Made by a program: the position numbers and the translations under genes
The notes under the pieces: generated by a model
Database searches by the model: none
What the model was told of the DNA's origin: nothing
Seen by the model: only the letters and a program-made list of their open reading frames with translations
In this document: positions 21,786 through 32,340 of the stretch, one piece after another
How the letters are laid out: every line of letters starts with the position of its first letter
Numbering within the stretch: position 1 is the stretch's first letter
NCBI GenBank assembly: GCA_018340805.1
Contig: JACMZG010001914.1
Location: forward strand, 7,187,367-7,251,366
DNA: 64,000 bases
Source of the DNA: Microvelia longipes
Lineage: Eukaryota; Arthropoda; Insecta; Hemiptera; Veliidae
Direction: 5' to 3'

Positions 21786-23000
21786 AAACAAAATCATATT
21801 ATCAAAATGTCATGACTCACATCAAAAAGTGTATTTTCATTTATTAAAATGGTTTAAAAGGCAAGAACTTCTCAAAGTATAAAAATATAAAAAATATAAA
21901 TTTTTAAGCATGAAGGAAAATGAACATTTTTTATTTATTTTTGTTCAAAGAATTGAAAGAAGAGATTAGGGGACAGAAGTTTCGAGATTTTTTTTGTTGT
22001 AATACATTTTTTGCGAATTTTATTTGCTCAAATTCGCTAAGTTAGATATTTTTTTATGATTTAAGTTTTATGCTTCTAGTTTTCTTACCTGCAATCATGC
22101 ATTATAAACATAGAATAATACTAATATAGAAGGAGCATGTGACCGTAAACACAATGTAATTCTCCTGATAACACGAAAGCCGGTTGACTGGTGTAGTAGG
22201 GGTAATAAGTAGGCGTACCAACCTAGCAAAGAACATTAATTTAAATATGTGTCATAAATATCAATTAATGAAGAAAGATCGTAAAGAACGAATATAATAA
22301 CTTAAAACACCTGCTGAGTATTTAATAAAACCTGTCCTAGATGACAAAAGGATTGATGGATACAAGAATCTACATTAATTTGACGAGGACTGACCAGGAC
22401 TTCTTTAAATATAATTGTAATTAAAAACGTTAAACTACAATTTAAAATGCTTAAAATATTGTTCTTAAAAAAACATTCAACATTTCGCTGAACATGCTTT
22501 CGTGGACTTATGTTCTTTTTTTGTCAAACTTTTTTATTATTTAAAAGATAAGAAGGAAGCTGTTGAACAATAAAGAACACTTAAATTAAGAAGTATTACA
22601 TTTCATGTATAACTGTAAAAGAGTCATTTTTCTTCATTTTACTTTTCTTCTTGTTTTATTTTTCCAAGATGGTCCTCATCCTTACAGATATGTACTTTCT
22701 TTGTTTCTTCAATCTTTATTTACAGACTTTTTTTTGTTTGTTAAGAAATTAAATCCTTTCTATAGATTCTTTTACCTTTTGATTTGATTTGTTTGTAAGT
22801 ATTACTTATTATACAGTTAAGAGGGGGTATCAAAAGTTCCCCTTCTTAAATTTCGAACCTTTATAGTTAAATTATTGAAACTATGGGTATTTTTGTGTTA
22901 GGGTTTAAAAAACCCTAAAACCAATAACGACAGGAATTAGAAACAATAAACAAAGAACTGACTATGCAAATTAAAAGAACGAGATGGAATAAAACAAGAC
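21786..23000. other. AT-rich spacer, no gene seen
   Basis: AT-rich. At 22120-22190 an AGAAGGAGCAT...GATAACA stretch resembles 59568-59610, so a small repeat relic is likely. No coding sequence. Confidence 0.5.
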
Positions 23001-23345
23001 GATAGCTTACCTTCCGAGAAGGGTTCCAGAAGCAGTATTTAATAATCCAAAAATAATATGAAATTAACAAAACTTAAAGGCCGCAAACTTAATCAACTTA
23101 TGACGGGGCTCCTTGACTCACAAAGCAACACTTTTACAACCCATAAGAGTAATTTTAAATTAATATACTTGAAATCAGGGCCTGAGGCCCCGGCAAAAGC
23201 CGAGCCCTAGAGACACCTCAAAGCACGTTTTTCTTATCTTCGGCGTCGCCACGTCTCAAATCATGAATTCACTGTAATCACGTGACCGTCAAGAACCAAT
23301 GGGAAACACCTAGCTTACCGCCCGTATTCAAAACGTTACAATTTA
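23001..23345 (-). promoter_or_regulatory. Possible reverse-strand promoter and first exon
   Basis: A GC-richer, apparently single-copy segment. Read on the minus strand it has an ATTGGT (inverted CCAAT) box near 23300, TCACGTGA near 23282, CpG-containing sequence (GGCGACGCCGAAG), and then a strong donor-like CTCGGAAG/GTAAGC near 23016-23007. No ATG-initiated protein is evident, so it would be a 5' UTR exon. Speculative. Confidence 0.25.
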
Positions 23346-23394
23346 AATTCTGGGTTCAAAACATTATTCTTATATTTTTAATAAAATTCCATAA

Positions 23395-23705
23395 TAATTT
23401 TCAAAAACTAAAATTCTATTTCTAATACCGTAACTGTTTCAATACAACAAGTATATCCATAATTTTTGAAGGATCATAAAAGTTAAGCAGCATTGAGCCT
23501 AGATGGGTGATTGCTAGATAAAACAGATGTATAGTAAATACATTCGAAACATTCATGTGAATCCAAATTCGAAGAGGTCTGGCAGAATAAAGAAGGCGAT
23601 TTTTACTTTCTGAGGACCAACGAAGTGACGAAATAGGGAGGATGAGCGTAGCGAATCCGATGAGACGAGGAAAACTTTCGTCATACCCCCGGACCTGATT
23701 TTTTA
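23395..23705 (+). repeat. Family D repeat, 3' half with 5S-like segment
   Basis: It contains AAGTTAAGCAGCATTGAGCC and TAGATGGGTGATTGCT (23480-23517), the best 5S-like match of the three copies. GACCAACGAAGTGACGAAAT and the end motif (TACCCCCGGACC) follow. Confidence 0.7.
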
Positions 23706-24489
23706 AAATTATATAATAATCATATTTAATACTATTTATTTACTTGTTATATATATTTACTTGTATAATAACTTTTTATTACGACTATAAACATTTTCTC
23801 TATTTTCTTACAAAGTGGAAGAAACATTCTTTGTGTCTTTCATTGACAGAATATTCTTTCTATTGTTCTTTCCCTGCTTTCTCTTTGTTCTTTCTCGTAT
23901 CACCTGTCGTCTCTCTTCTTTGTATTTCTTAATAAAAGTGTTGTTAAAGTGGCTCCCCTACGGTTTTAGCTCGTTCCTAGATCTTTTATTTCTTAAAGTC
24001 ACTCCCTCTTCTAAGTGTCTAGAGCACTCTTAAAAACTTCATTCTTCTTAAGAAGAATAAAAAAAAAGAAAAAAACGCGTCTTCTTTACTTACTAACCTT
24101 ACTCTCTTTAATTTAAACTTAGGGAATCTTTCTATTCTGTCTCTTTTTATTTTAGCTTCTTGTACGTTAGTACTTTCTAGTATTAAAAGTAGAATGATTT
24201 TTTTCCCTAAAGATGCAGTCTTTTCTTCTATGAACTTTCTATTTAAGATAATATTTGTAGAGGAATTAATGTTTTATTCTTTTAATTGAATTTTAGTCAA
24301 GTTTTAATTCGAGTTGTTTTTAAAGTTTTTGCTACTTATTACTTTGCCTAAGTTTATACTGAGTAAATATTTAAAAGGTTTATTTTAAATAGATTGTAAT
24401 TTTTTTTAAATATTTCTTATCTAAATCGTCTGAAGATTGTCTTGATGAAGTATCAACATTAAGAATTATTTAGAAAGCATTTGCTGATT
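23706..24489. other. T-rich spacer, no gene seen
   Basis: Pyrimidine-rich on the + strand. The overlapping frames at 23744-24033 are F/L/S-rich with no family signature and are judged chance. Confidence 0.5.
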
Positions 24490-24615
24490 TCTAACGCTCA
24501 GGAGAGTTGGGGTTCGCTTTCCACGTTATACAGTCTCAATTAATAAATATAACCTGGTGTGGTTCCCGCAGGGTTTTTGGTTAGAGAGCTCAAGGCTATA
24601 AACCGGCAAACAAAT
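24490..24615 (+). mobile_element. SINE remnant with the shared 3' domain
   Basis: GGGTTCGCTTTCC resembles a B box. After it come TGGTGTGGTTCCCGCAGGGT and a degraded AAGGCTATAAACCGGC end. It may be a diverged family A or B copy. Confidence 0.55.
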
Positions 24616-24839
24616 AATCGACGAAGAAGAAAATTGCTTATTTATCGTAGTAGGAATTAAAAATATAAATCATTAATAATTATTAACAAAAAAATGCTCA
24701 ACAACATACACTGAGTATTAATTATTATGAATCATTTACAAAACAGAAGAAAGTACTTTACTTTTGAGTACTTTACTTTCCTTTAAACAGTGTAAATGTA
24801 TCCAAAAGAAAAAACAAAAATGATATTATGTAGTTACAT
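24616..24839. other. AT-rich spacer, nothing seen
   Basis: No feature recognised. Confidence 0.5.
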
Positions 24840-25214
24840 CAATAACTTTTGTAAAAAAAATTGTAAAAAATTCGGCAAATATTCCAATTCAGTTGAAATT
24901 TGATACAAATGACGTAATTATTAAGTGTACCAAGTTTCGTAATAATACAACAAGTCTATCTTTGATTTTTGGTGGATCATAAAAGTTAAACAGCAGCAGC
25001 GTGTTTAGAACCTGGATAAATGACCCATGGGGAATTAAACAAATGTATTTACTATCTGAGGACGAGCGAAGCGAGTCCGAAGACGGTTGCAGTATAAATT
25101 TAACGACTTGCACTTCTGAGGACGAGCGAAGCGAGTTCAAAGCTGGGAGGATAAGCGTAACGAATCCAGTGTAATGAGGAAAAGTTCCGAGGTACCCTGC
25201 CCCCGATTTTTTTA
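24840..25214 (+). repeat. Family D repeat, 3' half with 5S-like segment
   Basis: It has TGACGTAATT, then TGTACCAAGTTTCG, a 5S-like part (24976-25034, AAAAGTTAAACAGC through GGATAAATGACCCATGGGG) and a duplicated GAGGACGAGCGAAGCGAGT block (25059 and 25118). The end motif is AAAGTTCCGAGGTACCCTGC. Confidence 0.75.
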
Positions 25215-25864
25215 TTTACTAAACATAATTATTTCCAACTAAGTCCATTTTATTGCAGGTGATAAAAACTAAGTCTAAGTGTTGAAAACTAAGTCTTACT
25301 TAATCAAATTAATGCAAAATCAACCTCCCTAATGTAATTGATAAAAAACTAAATCTTTATTAAGGGTTACAAAGTTTCACTTTTAACAATTTAAGTTTCA
25401 CTTAAATAAGTTATTTAAGCTGAGTCTGGTAGCAGAGCATAATTTGTTTTCTTTCAGTTCAACTCTGCTTAATTTATCTAGGTCTGTTTACCTGAGCAAA
25501 AGTATTTCTTATAATAAAATAAACATACTTTCTAATATAAAAACTCTCCTAAGAAAACGAATTTTCTCTTTTCATAATCCTTTATATAAAGAAAAACCTC
25601 CGATAAAGACATCTCGGAAATAAGCTCCTTGTTCAAATATTTTACCAACAAACTGAAACTAAATATCTTTAAATTTCGTTAAATGGGGTCAATGTTTCTT
25701 TTCTAGAGATACATTCACTACCATAGATGTCTATAGGGACTTAAAATGAGCTTGTAATCCATATTAAATGACCATAGGTTCTAAGCTATCTCTGAGACCA
25801 AGAAAAATAAAATGTTTATTTAACTATTTTGCAAATAACTTAATCTCTATTTATTGAACAAAAT
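25215..25864. other. AT-rich spacer, no gene seen
   Basis: AACTAAGTCTTA-type words recur irregularly near 25230-25360. No gene. Confidence 0.5.
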
Positions 25865-25901
25865 ACATCAATTTACTTCTTTCAAAGAAGTAAATTGATG
25901 T
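25865..25901. repeat. Perfect 37-bp palindrome
   Basis: An 18-bp arm starting ACATCAATTTACTTC, one centre base, and its exact complement. It could form a hairpin in RNA or DNA. Isolated, with no adjoining gene. Confidence 0.85.
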
Positions 25902-26494
25902 TATTTGCTTTATTTAAAGAACATAATTAAGGGCAATGGGTTAACAAATAACACAGGTATTGTTGGCCCCAAACCAGTAAGCAGCGGGGCAGCTTCCCAG
26001 CACAGCTTCGCTCGCCTTTGGCCTGCTTAGAAGAGCAGGAGAGAAATGATTGAAGAGAAATTTAATGGTAGATTTTTTGTAATATTATTTGTTATTTTAA
26101 TATTATTATTTATTTTAAATTTTTCTTTATGTTGACCAATGCGGGCAATGTTTAGTGATAGTGGCAACCTCTTTTAAATATAGCCAGATAGAATATAATA
26201 GAATAATTTTATGCTGTTTCTCAATTAAAAAAATAAGTAGGAAATGTAAATGTCTTTAAATAAGATACAGTCTATGTATAGCAAAGAAAATGAGAGATAA
26301 CGTCAAGATAATGCCCAAGGCTAGATATTGACATACCAAGTCTGTCTGGTGATGTCGTAAGATTAATGACGAGTAGGGCATCAGTTCAGAGTCAAACTCT
26401 GGTATAGTTAGGACCTGTCAAATCCCTTTTTACTGAGAAATATTTCAGAAACTAACTCTTCCTAATAAACCCAATATGACGTGTGTGTTAATAA
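25902..26494. other. Spacer with a GC-richer patch
   Basis: 25960-26045 is GC-richer (AGCAGCGGGGCAGCTTCCCA) without recognised identity. The rest is AT-rich. Confidence 0.45.
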
Positions 26495-26530
26495 CAAATC
26501 GGGTACGAGGTACCTCGGAACTTTTCCTTA
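26495..26530 (-). repeat. Family D 3'-end fragment, reverse
   Basis: ATCGGGTACGAGGTACC then CGGAACTTTTCC is the inverted end motif of family D. Confidence 0.6.
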
Positions 26531-26876
26531 ACGTATTTGCGATTAAAAGAGATAGTTGTGAGGTTAGCACTACCAATGGCGGGAAAACGAAAGAGTGATA
26601 AAAAAATTATCATAGGATTAGCATAGTAGCCAATCGAAATTATAAATTTATTTCTTTATTGTTAATGAATTTGTGATCAATGCATTAAAAAAAAATAGAA
26701 CGACCATCGGTTCTCAAAAAAAAAATTAATATTTGATGGATAAATATTTTGATTATTCCAGGATTTCAAGTATAGAAATCACTGCAGGCTCCTATCACTG
26801 CAGACTTAGATTTGTCTGATTCAACCCAGAAATAATAAAACCTAAACGAATAATTAAAACAAACATTTTACAAAAT
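26531..26876. other. AT-rich spacer, nothing seen
   Basis: No feature recognised before the GC-rich palindrome block. Confidence 0.5.
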
Positions 26877-27125
26877 ACGGGCCTTCGGCCCGTAGCCGCT
26901 ACGCGGCCTCGGCGCTTCGCGCCTCGTCCGCTCCGCAGCGTCGGCCCACCGGGCCGCTTCGCGGCCAGGGGGCCTCCCTGTGGCCGCTTCGCGGCCACAT
27001 TGTTGTTGTTTTGTATGTTGTGTTGTTTCATTATTGTTCTTGTTACATGGCATTTTGCCATGTACCTAGCGAATTTTCACAGCCTCTCCACACAGGCCCG
27101 CTTCGCGGGCCTGAGAGGCTTTCTC
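26877..27125. repeat. GC-rich palindrome array, copy 1 (start of family E unit 1)
   Basis: In very AT-rich surroundings, 26877-27000 is strongly GC-rich and made of back-to-back palindromes of 13-17 bp, mostly with a 3-base TTC centre. Examples are ACGGGCCTTCGGCCCGT (26877), GCCGCTACGCGGC, GGCGCTTCGCGCC, GGCCCACCGGGCC, GGCCGCTTCGCGGCC and TGGCCGCTTCGCGGCCA. A GTT-rich link follows, then TACATGGCATTTTGCCATGT (27044) and a compound hairpin at 27081-27120 with outer arm AGCCTCTC and inner CAGGCCCGCTTCGCGGGC. Reverse-strand frames through it are artefacts. Function unknown. Confidence 0.9.
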
Positions 27126-27226
27126 ACAAATTTGGTTTTACTAATTAAGATTTTATTAATACTTTATTATTAATAGTATGCTATAATATTAAAACTAACA
27201 AAAATACCGTTTCCGTCACTTAGGAT

Positions 27227-27569
27227 CATAGATAAACAATATTAACATAGATGGCTCACTCAAAGATTTAAAAAAAAAATAGTTGATGGGATGCAGGAGG
27301 CTCAAGTAGTACAGTCTAGTGGTGACAGCGTGAAACTGTCACATATTTTTTTACATAGATCTTTGTTTACTTTTATTTTATTTTACTAAACGATTGGCAA
27401 TTGTTTGTTTTTAAAAAAAATACTACAGCACAATCTAGTAGAGAATAGAGCAAATATATTTTTACTACTAGCGCTATTCAAGACTCTAGTGATGAGACCC
27501 CCAACTTAAATAATAAACACAAACTTGTCAATTGAGTGTTCCTACTACACTCGGGAGTAAACCATCTAT
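27227..27569. mobile_element. 343-bp insertion with 8-bp flanking repeat
   Basis: CTTAGGAT occurs on both sides (27219-27226 and 27570-27577), while unit 2 has it once (29087-29094) with no insertion, so unit 2 is the empty site. Termini show weak inverted similarity (ATAGAT...). A stronger inverted pair is ATAGATGGCTCACTC at 27247 against the right end. An 8-bp duplication would fit a hAT-type non-autonomous element. Confidence 0.6.
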
Positions 27570-28140
27570 CTTAGGATTGTCTGATTGAGCTGAAACCGGT
27601 CGCAATCGTTTTAGAATGACTTCGACCATATAAAGACTACTTCGAGGTTCTTCCGCTTTACGGGCCTGCTTTGTTCGGCGTGGTTTAGTGGAAGCCATTT
27701 TTGTCCTGTCTCTCTGGGACAGCAGGCTTACCAGGATGGAGCAAGAGGTCCATCTTTTATACTATATCCCCACCCTCTAGCACTACTAAACCCAACAGAT
27801 ATCGTACAAGTCTTTGACCTGGACGTATACATATATACAAGATTATATATATATGTATACCGATTGCGCCATTTGTGATGGTTCGAATGAGCTGAAATCG
27901 GTCTTAATCGATTCAGCTAGCCGTCTACCTAAACACGAAATACCTTGTTTTAAAGCCATTTCAAGTTTCAAAAAAAAATTTTTTTCATGACGTCATAACT
28001 TTGATTGATGACGTCATAATTTTTTTATAAACAATAGGCCTCGTAACCTCCTCAACATCTCGCGATTTGCAAAGTTTCGTTTTAATTTGAGAACGCCTTC
28101 GAGAGTTATCGTTCGCCATACGAAAGGGTAGAAACTCTTA

Positions 28141-28145
28141 CATAT

Positions 28146-28227
<82 letters not shown>

Positions 28228-28236
28228 CATATATAT
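28141..28236. repeat. (TA)n microsatellite inside family E unit 1
   Basis: Nearly pure TA. The matching position in unit 2 is 29663-29834. Confidence 0.95.
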
Positions 28237-28365
28237 ATAAACTTTTTTCGGACATATATTTTTGTTATCAGGAAGCCAATAGGAACCGATTCCGCTCACT
28301 CCCACCCTCAACTTCCGTCATCCGAACAACCTCATAAGCGTCATTTTCATTATGAAAATTCGCTA

Positions 28366-28536
28366 AAAAGAGTAAATTTATTATTCCCTTCAATAAGAAG
28401 AGTTATTATTTATTTTAGTGAATAAATAAAATTGATTAACAAATACTGAATTAAAATACCATTATGGTGAAAATCAGCTTGTTATCAGTTAATTTATTTA
28501 CCTGTTACAACTAATTTAAACAATTAAATACAATAA
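28366..28536. other. AT-rich link between family E units
   Basis: No feature recognised. Confidence 0.5.
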
Positions 28537-28789
28537 TACGGGCCTTCAGCCCGTAGCCGCTACGCGGCCTCGGCGCTTCGCGCCTCGTCCGCTCCGCGGC
28601 GTCGGCCCGCCGGGCCGCTTCGCGGCCCGAGGGCCTCCCAGTGACCGCTTCGCGGCCACATTGTTGTTGTTTTGTATTAATGTATGGTTTCACTATCCTT
28701 TCTTGTTACATGGCATTTTGCCACGTATTTAGCGAATTTTCACAGACTCGTTTCACAGGCCGCTTCGCGGCCTGAGAGGCTTTCTAACA
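28537..28789. repeat. GC-rich palindrome array, copy 2 (start of family E unit 2)
   Basis: The same palindrome series as 26877-27125, in the same order and orientation. Some hairpins differ: TACATGGCATTTTGCCACGT has one arm changed, GGCCCGCCGGGCC a loop change, and CAGGCCGCTTCGCGGCCTG has lost one base from each arm relative to copy 1, keeping the pairing. Confidence 0.9.
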
Positions 28790-29970
<1,181 letters not shown>

Positions 29971-31340
29971 TGTGCGTTTGTTTAAAATAAAACTATTAAA
30001 AAGTAAAATTAATCAACAATAAAATAAATAAAACACGATATTGTAATTTTCACCTTCTTATCACTCAATTTAAATACTCGTGACAACCAATTAAAACCCT
30101 ATTTATCAATAAAATAGTGATTCTACTGAGTTCATATGCCCTAAAATAATAGCACTTTGAGAAAAAAAATATAGAAATAACCGTCGCAAATAAGAAAAAG
30201 AAAAACCAAAGAAAACCCTCAGGACCTTAACAACGATTACCCTTTCGTTATCAGTTTCTTATCAGCGACGGTGGCGCTGCTACGGACTTTGAATTGCGAT
30301 TATATTCGCTGCGTTTATTCTCTAAATTTCAGACTTGCTTTCCTCAGCCTTTGAATATGGAAAAAATCTAATAAGTATTGGGAGTTTTCTCTTTCAAACA
30401 AGATAACTAAAAGGAAACGTCCTTTTTCCCTTTGCCATTGAGCCTTATGACTTTTTAGGGGGACCGCGTCAGCCAATATGTTATAAACCACTGTTTTAGA
30501 TTGTGTTATTGAAAGCAGTTAAAGTTTGAGAGCCACCGGAGCCCATAAGATGAAGTTTCTTGCCTTTAAATTGATGTTACTAATATCTTTTTGCAGTTAG
30601 TAATAATTTTATCAAGTTGTTTTCAGTAATATCATCTCAAAATGATTTCTTTAACTTTTCCTCCACTGCACTTTTTTTTCTACCGACATAGAATAACTTA
30701 TACAAATATAACTTTGATATTAAAACTCAAGGAAATATTATGTAAAACTTTTTTTTTCCTGTCAAGGAAAATCGAATAAAAATAAATCTTATTACTTGGC
30801 TACAAGTTGTATCTCAAGTTAGACAAAGTTTATGACTTAGATTAGAATATAAGTATATATTATGCAAGGGGTGAAACCAAGGCATAACCCGATATTTGCC
30901 CTCCTTGGTCTATACAAGCAAAAGCTGAACTTGAAGCGAAATCTCACAAACCTGACATCCCTCATACACGATAAATTTAATTCTTCTTCTTTTTCTTGTA
31001 AAAACATATTAGATTGGAGAAAGTAAATGGGGAAAACTTTTTAATACAATTTTTTCACTGATATATTATTACTGCATTGAATTTATTTTTCTTTTGACGT
31101 TTTTTTTTTTTTATTTGAATATATTACTTCTTCGATACCGCTTTTATATTAGTCATATCAATATGATTAATTTCAATACACGTCAGATCTTTCTTGTACT
31201 TTTCAAGTCATTATACGAAAAATCTATCCGTTTCATTATATTTTTCAATAAACTTTTTAACATAAAAAGGATAATTTTAACTTAGAGTATTCTTCGACTT
31301 CTTTAATGTAGAATATTGATCTCCGTTATCACTAATATTT
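29971..31340. other. AT-rich spacer, no gene seen
   Basis: Slightly GC-richer at 30180-30480 without a coding frame. 30860-30970 is also mixed. Nothing recognised. Confidence 0.5.
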
Positions 31341-31395
31341 TATGCTTAAAACTATATTTGTGGATAAACATTTATTTGAGTCTTTATAATATGAA
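31341..31395 (+). mobile_element. PLE 3'-region fragment
   Basis: CTTAAAACTATATTTGTGGA and ACATTTATTTGAGTC match 42028-42075, just downstream of the PLE hammerhead. Confidence 0.6.
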
Positions 31396-31604
31396 ATCCA
31401 CTGACACTAACGTCTCTCATACTAATGAGTATATATAAATATGCAATTGCTTAAAGTCAAATACATTCAATAATATCCATCAAATAAACGAAAATAATGA
31501 ATTAAATTCATAATTAAAAAGTTTCTTTTTGTGGACTTATTAAAAAATATATAAATAAAAACAGATTAATTACACAAAAGTCCTATATTTTTTTATATAT
31601 AATA
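31396..31604. other. AT-rich spacer, nothing seen
   Basis: No feature recognised. Confidence 0.5.
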
Positions 31605-31648
31605 ATAACTAAGCTTTGGACTAAAAATTAGTCATCATCAGAGTTTAA
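31605..31648 (-). ncRNA. Hammerhead-like motif with a core mutation
   Basis: On the minus strand CTGATGA (31641-31635) is followed by a perfect stem II, GACTAA/TTAGTC with a TTT-centred loop. Where GAAA is expected there is CAAA (31618-31615). The core G is lost, so this copy should be inactive. A short GCTT follows, as in the 21.7-kb copy. Confidence 0.45.
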
Positions 31649-31666
31649 CAAATATAAAATATAAAA

Positions 31667-31830
31667 TAAAAATACAATTTTACAAACTACTTCATATTGC
31701 ACCTTGGTATGGTTTGGTAAGCTATGTTTAAAAAACCTTTAAAAACTGTTACATTGAAGAATTTAAAAAATCAATGTTACCAAACCATACCAAGGTGCAA
31801 TATGAAGTAGTTTGTAAAATTGTATTTTTA
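31667..31830. repeat. Inverted repeat, 54-bp perfect arms, 56-bp spacer
   Basis: The arm at 31667-31720 (contains ATTGCACCTTGGTATGG) is the exact reverse complement of 31777-31830. It lies between two PLE 3' fragments. Confidence 0.9.
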
Positions 31831-31944
31831 AATTCATTATATTTATTTTTATTTATAATGGAGGAGAAATTTATTTTTATATTTAACAGCAAATATTGAC
31901 AAATATTAATGGTCCACGTCAGATTGGATTCCTTCATTTTGCAA

Positions 31945-32340
31945 AAAAGGGCGTAAGCTAGACTTTTGGAGAAATTAGAGATCCTAAGGAGTCAGGAAGC
32001 TGAGGGAGAATTTAACTTGATCGTGAGAGGGGAAAGATCGCCCCTTCTTCTGGCTTTCCTGAAAATCACGATTCACCGACATCGTTGAGTCGGAAAAAAA
32101 GAGAAAGAATATTACTAATTATATTTAATTTTTGCATATTTAATGTTTTTCTCATAACTGTCTTCTTTTTATTATTTTTGTTAATTTCATTTGATTTTTA
32201 TTTTTCTTATTTATTTTACTGCTTTGTGACTTGTTTCTTTTTTATTAATTTTAAACTATTTTTATTTTTTATTATTTTGACTTATTGGTACAGGCACTGA
32301 TGATGACCTCATGTTAGGTTGAAAGCCCTTTAAATTAATT
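31945..32340 (+). pseudogene. PLE 3' fragment: end of the ORF plus hammerhead
   Basis: A frame from about 31955 reads LEKLEILRSQEAEGE and then an RGERSPLLLAF-type end. It aligns with the C-terminal end of the PLE protein at 41632-41700 (SLEKFEIARSQKAFG). A T-rich 3' region and a hammerhead motif at 32297 follow, the same order as at 41826-42022. The 5' part of the element is absent. Confidence 0.6.
32290..32335 (+). ncRNA. Hammerhead ribozyme motif (PLE type)
   Basis: CTGATGA (32297-32303), stem II ACCT/AGGT around CATGTT, then GAAA (32321-32324) and GCCCUU. The core is intact. Stem III and stem I pairing are weaker than in the copies at 21.7 and 42.0 kb. Confidence 0.55.

Larger units (their letters stand above)
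27126..28365 (+). repeat. Family E unit 1, body
   Basis: It matches unit 2 (28790-29965). In order: a T/A-rich link; TACCGTTTCCGTCACTTAGG; an insertion at 27227-27569; GATTGAGCTGAAACCGGTCG; CCTGTCTCTCTGGGACAG; CCCCACCCTCTAGCACTA; a TATA-rich palindrome; two TGACGTCA palindromes (27989 and 28009); CTCGCGATTTGCAAAGTTTC; a (TA)n tract (28141-28236); and an end with GAAGCCAATAGGAACCG and TTCATTATGAAAATTCGC. No protein is encoded. Confidence 0.8.

Noticed and set aside
26795..27061. Arg/Ala-rich reverse frames over the GC-rich block (also 28511-28693)
   Set aside because: They arise from the palindrome array; GC-rich DNA lacks AT-rich stops. No domain.
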